From contig NZ_JBIRXP010000001.1 in assembly GCF_044389085.1 (NCBI RefSeq), positions 992,001 through 1,056,000 on the forward strand: 64,000 nt of DNA, written 5' to 3'. The notes beneath the pieces are model-generated. The model had not been told where the DNA came from. It did no database searches and saw only the letters and a list, made by a program, of their open reading frames with translations. This DNA is from Isoptericola sp044389085. Its GTDB lineage: Bacteria; Actinomycetota; Actinomycetes; Actinomycetales; Cellulomonadaceae. The translations under genes were made by a program, and so were the position numbers. This document shows, one piece after another, positions 33,339-39,874 of the stretch (position 1 is the stretch's first letter; each line of letters opens with the position of its first letter).

Positions 33339-34391
33339 TCAGCCGGCGACGCGGACGACGAGGCGGCCCGTCGTCGTGCCGCCGGCGAGTCGCTGCACGG
33401 CGGCGGGAGCGTCCTCGAAGGGCACCACGTCGGCCACGACGGGCCGGACCGCGCCGTCGGCGGCGAGGCGCGTCAGGGCGTCGTGCGCCGCGTCGACGGC
33501 GGCGGGCGTGCGCTGCTGGTAGAGGGCCCAGTGCAGGCCCAGCACGTCATAGTTCTTCACGAGGGCGTGGTTGGCGCGCACCGGGGGGACGGCCCCGCTC
33601 GCGAACCCCACGACGACGATCCGCCCCTCGAAGGCGATGCACCGCGTCGACTGCTCGAACGACGTGCCGCCCACCGGGTCGACGACCACGTCGGCGCCCG
33701 CGCCGCCGGTGAGCTCCTTGACCTGCGCGGCGAGGTCGTCGCCGCGCACGAGGACGTGGTGCGCCCCCGCCGCGCGGGCGACGTCGGCCTTCGCCGCGCT
33801 CCCGACGACGCCGATCACCCGGGCCCCCGCCGCGACCCCGAGCTGCACCGCCGCCGTCCCGACGCCGCCGGCCGCGGCGTGCACGAGCAGGTGCTCGCCC
33901 GGCCGCAGCCGCGCCTTGCGGTGCAGGGCGAACCAGGCGGTCTGGTAGGCGATCGTCAGGGCGGCCGCCTCGGCGTCGTCCAGGCCGTCGGGCGCCGGGC
34001 GCACGGCCGCGGCGGGCAGCACCGCCAGCTCGGACAGCACGCCGATCGCGGAACCCACGACCCGCGCTCCGGGCTCGAGGCCACGGTCGCCGGCCACCAC
34101 GCCCTCCCCCAGCGCCACCACGTCGCCGCACAGCTCGATGCCGGGCACGAACGGCGGCTCGGGCCGGACCTGGTACTCGCCGCGGGCCAGCAGCACGTCG
34201 GGGAAGTTCACCGCGACGGCGCGCACCCGGACGAGCACCTCCCCCGGCCCGGGCTCGGGCACGGGCACCTCGTCGAGCCGCAGCACGTCGGCAGGCTCGC
34301 CCGGCCCGGTCACGCGCCAGGCGCGCATCGTCGCCGGGCCGTCCGGGGCGGCAGGGGTGCGGGTGGGGGTGGTGCCGGGCAGCGTCGTCAT
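33339..34391 (-). CDS. NADPH:quinone oxidoreductase-like MDR protein
   Basis: 350-residue zinc-free MDR protein of the quinone oxidoreductase / acryloyl-CoA or crotonyl reductase-like branch. AVNFPDVLLARGEYQ near residue 62 is the QOR opening, VHAAAGGVGTAAVQLGVAAGARVIG near 165 is the NADPH-binding loop, and VVDPVGGTSFEQSTRC near 230 is conserved. No zinc Cys set is present. Substrate may be a quinone, an enal or an enoyl-CoA. It follows the TetR gene at 34459 on the same strand with a 67-base gap. Confidence 0.85.
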   Translation of the reverse strand: MTTLPGTTPTRTPAAPDGPATMRAWRVTGPGEPADVLRLDEVPVPEPGPGEVLVRVRAVAVNFPDVLLARGEYQVRPEPPFVPGIELCGDVVALGEGVVAGDRGLEPGARVVGSAIGVLSELAVLPAAAVRPAPDGLDDAEAAALTIAYQTAWFALHRKARLRPGEHLLVHAAAGGVGTAAVQLGVAAGARVIGVVGSAAKADVARAAGAHHVLVRGDDLAAQVKELTGGAGADVVVDPVGGTSFEQSTRCIAFEGRIVVVGFASGAVPPVRANHALVKNYDVLGLHWALYQQRTPAAVDAAHDALTRLAADGAVRPVVADVVPFEDAPAAVQRLAGGTTTGRLVVRVAG

Positions 34392-34458
34392 CGTCGCTCT
34401 CGTCTCGTCGGTGCTGTTGCCCGATCTCGGCGCCTCGTCGCCGCCGGTGCGGGCGGGG

Positions 34459-35043
34459 TCAGGACGCGGGCGTGCGGATCCCGCGCAGGAACAGCTCGGT
34501 GAGCTGCTGGGCCACCTCGGTCTTGGTCTCGGGGCCCGTGGGCGAGTACCAGTGCGACAGGTAGTGCACGTCGCTGAAGAAGTGCGCCACCAGCAGGGAG
34601 CGCGGCACGTCGGTGCGGAACACCCCGGCGTCCTGCCCCTGGCGCAGCAGCGTCGCGAACTCGTCGTGGTACTCGCGCCGCCGCTGCGTGACCTCCTTGA
34701 GCCGCGGCTCGGTGAGCATGTGCATGCTGCGGAAGAAGACCGTGCCCTCCGGCAGGAAGTCGATCGACGTCTCGACGACGTCGACGCACACGGCCCGCAG
34801 GACGTCCTCCACCGGCCCGCCCGCGGCGACGATCTCGTCGAGGTGGGCCTTCTGCAGCGCCAGCATCCGGTCGTAGATGGCGAACAGCAGGTCGTCCTTG
34901 GACTGGAAGTAGTGGTACATGGCGCCCTTGGTGACGCCGGCGGCCTCGACGATCTGCTGCACGCTCGTGGTGGCGTACCCCTGCGTGGCGAACAGGTCCA
35001 GGGCGGCCGCGGTGACCCGCTCGGCGACGTTCGTGCTCTTCAT
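34459..35043 (-). CDS. TetR-family regulator, likely of the acyl-CoA island
   Basis: 194-residue TetR regulator. The HTH is clear: AALDLFATQGYATTSVQQIVEAAGVTKGAMYHYFQSKDDLL (residues 13-52), matching the group that regulates fatty acid and acyl-CoA catabolism (KstR2/FadR-like). The large ligand domain includes FFRSMHMLTEP and LSHWYSPTGP. The longer frame is rejected because the ATG at 35043 gives the standard N-terminus. It is in one operon with the SDR upstream (11-base gap), which has operator site D in front, so it is the best candidate to bind the CAWACCGACYG-type sites. Confidence 0.88.
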   Translation of the reverse strand: MKSTNVAERVTAAALDLFATQGYATTSVQQIVEAAGVTKGAMYHYFQSKDDLLFAIYDRMLALQKAHLDEIVAAGGPVEDVLRAVCVDVVETSIDFLPEGTVFFRSMHMLTEPRLKEVTQRRREYHDEFATLLRQGQDAGVFRTDVPRSLLVAHFFSDVHYLSHWYSPTGPETKTEVAQQLTELFLRGIRTPAS

Positions 35044-35054
35044 GCCCCCATCCT

Positions 35055-35819
35055 TCACCCGACGGGCGCGATGCTCGCGCCACCGTCGATCCGGAGCGTC
35101 TGGCCGGTCACCCAGGCGGCGTCGTCCGAGAGCAGGAAGGCGACCGGGCCGGCGACGTCGTCGGGCTCGCCGAGCCGCGCGAGGGGGTAGCGGCCTGAGA
35201 CCTGGCCCTCGTGCCCCTCGTAGAGCGCGCGGGAGAAGCGTGTCCTCACGACGGCGGGGGCGACGGCGTTGACCCGGATCGCGGGTGCCAGCTCCTGGGC
35301 GAGCTGCTGCGTGAGGTTGATGAGCGCCGCCTTCGACGCGCCGTAGAAGGCGATGTTCGGGCTGGACGACGTCCCGGAGATCGACGCGACGTTGACGATC
35401 GACCGCCGCAGCCCGCCGGCGACGGCGTCGCGCGTCCACTCGAGCGCGGACACGACGTTGACCTCGAGGATCTTGCGCGCCACGCCCGGGTCGACGTCGA
35501 GGGCGGGCCCCCAGGCCGGGTTGATGCCCGCGTTGTTGACGAGGTGGTCCAGCCGCCCGTGCCGCTCGGCGACGTGGGCGAGGACGGTGGCGCGGTGCTC
35601 GGGGTCGTCCACGCGGCCCGCCACGCCGGAGGCGTGCTCCGACCCGAGCGCCGCGACGGCCTCGTCGAGCGCCTCCTGCTTGCGCCCGGTGACGACGACC
35701 GCGGCCCCTTCGTCGACGAGCCGCCGAGCCACGGCCAGCCCGATCCCCCGGCTGCCGCCGGTGACCAGGGCGACCCTGTCCTCGAATCGGCCCGCGAACC
35801 TGCCCGCGCTTCCCACCAT
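35055..35819 (-). CDS. Short-chain dehydrogenase/reductase
   Basis: 254-residue classical SDR. TGGSRGIG (near residue 20), NNAGINPA (near 94) and the active-site SISGTSSSPN ... YGASKAA (near 143-160) are all present; it ends with a RIDGGASIAPVG tail. Likely a 3-hydroxyacyl-CoA dehydrogenase or similar. Strong GAGGAGG precedes the ATG. First in the SDR-TetR operon behind operator site D. Confidence 0.88.
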   Translation of the reverse strand: MVGSAGRFAGRFEDRVALVTGGSRGIGLAVARRLVDEGAAVVVTGRKQEALDEAVAALGSEHASGVAGRVDDPEHRATVLAHVAERHGRLDHLVNNAGINPAWGPALDVDPGVARKILEVNVVSALEWTRDAVAGGLRRSIVNVASISGTSSSPNIAFYGASKAALINLTQQLAQELAPAIRVNAVAPAVVRTRFSRALYEGHEGQVSGRYPLARLGEPDDVAGPVAFLLSDDAAWVTGQTLRIDGGASIAPVG

Positions 35820-35843
35820 CGCCTCCTCGCGAGATCCCCCGCA

Positions 35844-35863
35844 CGTACCGTCCGGTCGGTTTG
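35844..35863. promoter_or_regulatory. TetR-type operator, site D (SDR-TetR operon)
   Basis: CGTACCG-TCCGGT-CGGTTTG. In the opposite orientation it reads CAAACCGACCGGACGGTACG, matching site B at 15 of 20 positions. It lies 25 bases before the SDR start and would place the TetR gene under its own control. Confidence 0.7.
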
Positions 35864-35938
35864 CGCGAGCACCGTACCACGGCCCGCCCGCGACCCGCCC
35901 CCTCGCCTCCTGGCCAGCACCGGGGGCGGTCGGGCAGC

Positions 35939-36511
35939 ATGACCCCCATGACAGGCACGGACACAGGCACGGACACAGGCACGGACTTCTCGCGACCGCT
36001 CCCCCCGGACCCGTACTCGCTGCTGCCCGTCCCCGCGACGTTCACGCTCACGAGCGCGGACGTCGCCGACGGCCGGCCGCTCGCCGTCGACTTCAGCGTC
36101 GACGGCGCCGACGTGTCACCCCACCTCGCATGGTCGGGCGCACCCCCGGCGACGCGGTCGTTCGTGGTGAGCTGCTTCGACCCGGACGCCCCCACGCCGT
36201 CGGGCTACTGGCACTGGACCGCCGTCGACGTCCCCGCGGACGTGACGTCGCTGGAGCGCGGCGCGGGTGCCGCGGGCGGTGCGGCCCTGCCGGCCGGGGC
36301 GTTCCACGTCCCGAGCGACGGCGGCCGGCTCGGCTTCGAGGGCGCGGGCCCTCCGCCCGGGGACCACGAGCACCGCTACGTCTTCGCGGTGCACGCCCTC
36401 GACGTCCCGACGCTCGGCCTGTCCGAGACGAACAGCCCGGTGCACGTCGCGTTCAACGTCTACTTCCACGTCCTCGCGCGCGCCACGCTCACGGCGACCT
36501 ACCGGCGATGA
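35939..36511 (+). CDS. YbhB/YbcL (PEBP) family protein
   Basis: 190-residue phosphatidylethanolamine-binding-protein fold of the bacterial Raf-kinase-inhibitor-like type. SVDGADVSPHLAWSGAPPATRSFVVSCFDPDAPTPSGYWHW (residues ~57-97) contains the DPDAP and GxxHW motifs of the ligand pocket, and the GPPPGDHEHRYVFAVHALD segment (near 140) is equally diagnostic. No signal peptide. The N-terminus codes three TGTD units from a 12-bp repeat (35951-35986). Stop overlaps the next ATG. Confidence 0.9.
   Translation: MTPMTGTDTGTDTGTDFSRPLPPDPYSLLPVPATFTLTSADVADGRPLAVDFSVDGADVSPHLAWSGAPPATRSFVVSCFDPDAPTPSGYWHWTAVDVPADVTSLERGAGAAGGAALPAGAFHVPSDGGRLGFEGAGPPPGDHEHRYVFAVHALDVPTLGLSETNSPVHVAFNVYFHVLARATLTATYRR
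35951..35986 (+). repeat. Three perfect 12-bp tandem repeats
   Basis: Unit ACAGGCACGGAC, three exact copies, coding TGTD-TGTD-TGTD at the N-terminus of the PEBP protein. In frame, so length changes would be tolerated. Confidence 0.9.
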
Positions 36512-37110
36512 GCGGCACGACCTCCGGCGGCCTGCCCCTGCCCGGGCTCCCCACGCTCGGCGACCTGCCGTGGGCGGCAGCCCTCGACCACCCCGACCTG
36601 CTCGCCCCGCCCGTCGCCGACGCCCTGCGCGCCTGGGCCGCGCAGGACGACCGGGTCCGCGGGCTGGTCGCCGTCACCGAGATCGACCCGGACCACGCGG
36701 ACACGGCCACGCTGAACGACCGGCACGGCCTGCCGCCCGAGGCGTCCGCCAACTGCGTCGTCGTCGCAGGCCGGCGCGGCGACGACGAGCGCGTGGCGGC
36801 GTGCGTCGTCACGGCGACGACGTTCGCCGACGTCAACACCCGGGTGCGCAAGCTGCTCGACGCCCGCAAGGCGTCCTTCCTGCCGATGGACCGCGCCACG
36901 GCGGAGTCCGGGATGGAGTACGGCGGCATCACCCCCGTCGGCCTGCCGCCGACCTGGCGGGTGCTCGTGGACTCCCGCTTCGCCGCGCCCGGCGCGCTCG
37001 CGCTCATGGGCTCCGGGGTGCGCCGGTCCAAGCTGCTCATGCCCGGCGAGCTCCTGTGCGCGATGCCGGGCGTCGAGGTGGTCGACGGGCTCGGCGTCGC
37101 GCGCGCCTGA
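36508..37110 (+). CDS. YbaK/EbsC-family aminoacyl-tRNA deacylase-like protein
   Basis: 200-residue protein with a YbaK/ProXp-like domain, the trans-editing fold that removes mischarged amino acids from tRNA. EASANCVVVAGRRGDDERVAACVVTATTFADVNTRVRKLLDARKASF is the central part, with the conserved Lys in ARKASF; GMEYGGITPVGLP near 140 is the conserved loop before the last strands. The specificity is unknown. It is co-translated with the PEBP gene (ATGA overlap). Confidence 0.85.
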   Translation: MSGTTSGGLPLPGLPTLGDLPWAAALDHPDLLAPPVADALRAWAAQDDRVRGLVAVTEIDPDHADTATLNDRHGLPPEASANCVVVAGRRGDDERVAACVVTATTFADVNTRVRKLLDARKASFLPMDRATAESGMEYGGITPVGLPPTWRVLVDSRFAAPGALALMGSGVRRSKLLMPGELLCAMPGVEVVDGLGVARA

Positions 37111-37138
37111 GGCCCGCGACCGCCCGTACCATCCGACC

Positions 37139-37726
37139 GTGCCCACCACGCTGCCGATCCTCCGGCGCGCCCTCGACGAGGTCGCGCCGTACCGCCGAGC
37201 CGTCGCGTGGACGGCGCCCGTCGCCGCGCTGTGGGCGGTCTGGGCGAGCGGCCCCGGCTGGGCGACACCGGCGGTCGTCGTCGCGGCCGTCGCCGGGGTG
37301 GCACTGTTCGCCGTCGACGCCCGGACGCACCGGTTGCCCGACGCGATCACGTATCCCGCCACGGCGGCGGTCGCGGTCCTGCTCGCCGCAGCGGCGGCTG
37401 TCGACGGCGCCTGGGACGCGGCGTGGCGCGCCCTGCTCGGCAGCCTGACCCTCGGCGCGGCCTACCTCGTGCTCCACCTGGTCAACCGCGCCGGGCTCGG
37501 CCTGGGCGACGTCAAGCTCGCCGTCCTGCTCGGACTGGTCTCCGCCTGGTTCGGGTGGCCCGTGCTGTGGGCGACGGCGTTCCTGCCGTTCCTCGTCGGC
37601 GGCGTCGTCTCGATCGTGCTGCTCGCCACGCGCCGGGCGACCCGCACGACGGCGATCGCCTTCGGCCCCTACATGCTCGCCGGGGCCGCCCTGGCCCTCA
37701 CCGCCGCGCGTCTCCTCGCGACCTGA
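37139..37726 (+). CDS. Minimal prepilin peptidase (A24 family)
   Basis: 195-residue inner-membrane aspartic peptidase. The two catalytic Asp motifs are VDARTHRLPD (near residue 60) and GLGDVKLAVL (near 121), with about six hydrophobic segments. It lacks the N-terminal methylase domain of PilD, as do TadV-like/CpaA peptidases. It would process prepilins (Flp/Tad or type IV), but no pilin genes are in the window. GTG start with TACCAT exactly 6 bases upstream, suggesting a leaderless transcript. Confidence 0.88.
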   Translation: MPTTLPILRRALDEVAPYRRAVAWTAPVAALWAVWASGPGWATPAVVVAAVAGVALFAVDARTHRLPDAITYPATAAVAVLLAAAAAVDGAWDAAWRALLGSLTLGAAYLVLHLVNRAGLGLGDVKLAVLLGLVSAWFGWPVLWATAFLPFLVGGVVSIVLLATRRATRTTAIAFGPYMLAGAALALTAARLLAT

Positions 37727-37744
37727 CCGTGCCCTCGGGCACGG
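37727..37744. terminator. Short terminator between convergent genes
   Basis: CCGTGCCC-TC-GGGCACGG palindrome directly after the peptidase stop and 3 bases before the convergent stop at 37748. As RNA the two central pairs must open to form a loop. Confidence 0.6.
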
Positions 37745-37747
37745 CGG

Positions 37748-38800
37748 TCAGCACTCCGCGCGGCCGCGGCGCCAGTAGCCCATGAAGGCGACGGCCTTGC
37801 GGTCCACGCCCTTCTCGGAGACGAGGTAGCGGCGCAGCGTCTTGATCGAGCCGGCCTCGCCGGCGAGCCACGCGTAGAGCACGGTGTCCTGCGCGAGTGG
37901 CTGCCCGGTCGCGTCGACCGGCACCTCCCAGAGGATCTCCGCGTCGATGTCGACGTCGGGCAGCTCGCCGTCCGGCTCGACGCCCGCCGTGCTCAGCGCC
38001 TGGCCGTCGGCCTCCGTGGACAGCAGCTCGGGCATCGCGGGCGCGTCCACCGACGGACGGACGCCCATCGCGAGGAGCCGGTCCGCCGCCTCCTTCACGG
38101 CGGGCACGAGGACGTCGCCGTGCTCGCGCTCCTCGCGCGGGAGCCAGGAGATCCGCACGCCCGCGGGAGCGGCCAGGGTCCAGCGGTCCTCGCGGTGCGG
38201 CACCTCGAGGAAGACCTCGCCGACCGCGTCGTCGGGCAGCGACTCGCAGATGGCGGCGATCGCCGGGACGGCGGTCTCGTCGCCCGCGAGGAGCAGGGCG
38301 TGGCTGCGGGCGGGCGGGTTGAACTCGAGGCCGCCGTGGGGCCCGTCCGTGTACGCGGCGTTGGGGCCCATGATGACGAGCGGGGAGCCGGGCTTGGCCC
38401 CGTTGGCCCAGCGGGAGGCGGGCCCCGTGTCGCCGTGCAGCACGATGTCGACGTCCACCTCGCGCAGGTCCTGGCGGACGGCACGCACGGTGTAGGTGCG
38501 CAGCGGGTTGCGACGCTCCTCGGGCAGCGCGCGCCACGACGTGAACCAGTCGGGGTTCTGCCGGTCGAGGTACTCCCAGCCGCCGCAGGGCGCCGGGAGC
38601 AGGAACTTGATCCGCTGGTCCTTGCCGTTGTCGGCGAACCCGTCGAGGTCGTCGCCCGTGAAGGTGATCCGGATGAACGACGGACAGAGCCGGGTGACCC
38701 GCGAGACGGTGACGTCGAACATGCGGTACGGCTGCTCGGGGGCGGCGTCCTGCACGGCGGTCTGGTCGGCGCGCTGGGTCGCCTCGACGATCTCGGTCAC
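37748..38800 (-). CDS. Siderophore-interacting protein (FAD-binding reductase)
   Basis: 350-residue SIP/ViuB-type flavin reductase that frees iron from ferric siderophores in the cytosol. RLCPSFIRITFTGDDLDGF near residue 35 is the FAD-domain opening, RTYTVRAVRQDLREVDVDIVLHG near 98 is the flavin-binding RxYTvR motif, and LLAGDETAVPAIAAICESL near 170 is the NAD(P)H side. The C-terminal YLVSEKGVDRKAVAFMGYWRRG is typical. It carries an internal insertion of about 60 residues (near 225-285). GTG start lies 6 bases from a DtxR/IdeR box, so it is iron-repressed. Confidence 0.92.
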   Translation of the reverse strand: MTEIVEATQRADQTAVQDAAPEQPYRMFDVTVSRVTRLCPSFIRITFTGDDLDGFADNGKDQRIKFLLPAPCGGWEYLDRQNPDWFTSWRALPEERRNPLRTYTVRAVRQDLREVDVDIVLHGDTGPASRWANGAKPGSPLVIMGPNAAYTDGPHGGLEFNPPARSHALLLAGDETAVPAIAAICESLPDDAVGEVFLEVPHREDRWTLAAPAGVRISWLPREEREHGDVLVPAVKEAADRLLAMGVRPSVDAPAMPELLSTEADGQALSTAGVEPDGELPDVDIDAEILWEVPVDATGQPLAQDTVLYAWLAGEAGSIKTLRRYLVSEKGVDRKAVAFMGYWRRGRAEC

Positions 38801-38805
38801 GGTGG

Positions 38806-38824
38806 TAAGCCTAACCTCACCTAA
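38806..38824 (-). promoter_or_regulatory. DtxR/IdeR-type iron box of the SIP gene
   Basis: TTAGGTGAGGTTAGGCTTA on the minus strand agrees with the DtxR/IdeR consensus (TTAGGTTAGGCTAACCTAA) at 14 of 19 positions. The TAGGCT inside it is placed 7 bases before the GTG and could be the -10 of a leaderless transcript. Confidence 0.85.
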
Positions 38825-38879
38825 CCCCGGGTGTGCAAGCCCGGGTGACCGTCGTCACACGGGGCGACCACGTGCCGGC

Positions 38880-39818
38880 CTACCCGCCCCCGGTCTCCGT
38901 CGCGCCGGGCGCACGCACCACCACGACGGGGCACGCCGACGTGCGCACCAGGGTGTGCGTCGCGGAGCCCAGCAGCAGGGACGCGAAGCCGCCGCGCCCG
39001 CGCGTGCCCAGCAGCAGCCGCTCGGCGCCCTCCGCCTCGCGGTGCAGCACCCGGACCACCTGACCCTCGTGCGTCTCCCCGAGCACCTCGAGCGACCCCT
39101 CGGCCGCGCCGCGTGCCCGCAGCCTCTCCTCGACCCTGGCCAGCCCCTGCTGCAGCACCGGCCCGGAGTCCGCCTCGGTGATGTCGTGAGCCTCGTGCTC
39201 GGTGGGGCCGCGCGACGCGACCCACTCGGCGACCCCGGGGCGCCACACCACCACGACGCGCAGGGCACGCCCCAGCTCCCACGCGGTGTCGACGGCGGCG
39301 TCGAGGGCCACGCCGGCCTGCTCGGAGCCGTCGTAGCCGACGAGGACGGGCGCGTCCGGCGGCAGGTCCGCCCGGGGCCCCTCGGCGGGCACGACGACCA
39401 CCGGGCAGCGCGCGTGCGCCGTCACCTGCAGCACCACGGTCCCCCGGATCGCCTCGTACAGGCCGCCGTGCCGGGTGGCGCCCAGCACGAGGGCGCCCGC
39501 GTCGGCCGACAGGCCCACGAGCGCCGCGGACGGCGAGGCGTACTCGACGTAGGTCTCGACCGTCACCCCGGGCGCGACGTCGCGGGCACGGGCCGCGGCC
39601 TCCTCCACGACGGGCCACGCCCCGCCGTCGCCCCGCGCGCCCAGGTCGTCGCCGTGCGGCCGCGCGGCGACCCCCGTGTCGTGGGCGTCCCGCACGTAGA
39701 CGACGCGCAGGACGGCGCCGCGCGTGCGCGCCTCCCGCGCCGCCCACGCGAGGGCGACGTCGGCGGGCTCCGACGCGTCGTAGCCGACCACCACCGGGGC
39801 GGCCCTGTGCTCGTCCAC
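38880..39818 (-). CDS. Tandem universal stress protein
   Basis: 312-residue protein with two USP domains. First domain opens APVVVGYDASEPADVALAW near residue 7; the second opens APVLVGYDGSEQAGVALDAA near 165. The ATP-binding pattern G-x2-G-x9-G-S is seen in LGTRGRGGFASLLLGSAT near 280; the first domain has the related LGATRHGGLYEAIRGTV. The frame runs on upstream, but the GTG at 39818 fits the first domain. It lies 56 bases downstream of the siderophore permease and may be read from the same iron-regulated transcript. Confidence 0.88.
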   Translation of the reverse strand: MDEHRAAPVVVGYDASEPADVALAWAAREARTRGAVLRVVYVRDAHDTGVAARPHGDDLGARGDGGAWPVVEEAAARARDVAPGVTVETYVEYASPSAALVGLSADAGALVLGATRHGGLYEAIRGTVVLQVTAHARCPVVVVPAEGPRADLPPDAPVLVGYDGSEQAGVALDAAVDTAWELGRALRVVVVWRPGVAEWVASRGPTEHEAHDITEADSGPVLQQGLARVEERLRARGAAEGSLEVLGETHEGQVVRVLHREAEGAERLLLGTRGRGGFASLLLGSATHTLVRTSACPVVVVRAPGATETGGG

Positions 39819-39874
39819 CGCACCATCGTCCCTCGGCGGGGCCGCGCTCGAAAGTGATGACCCCTGCGGGACCG

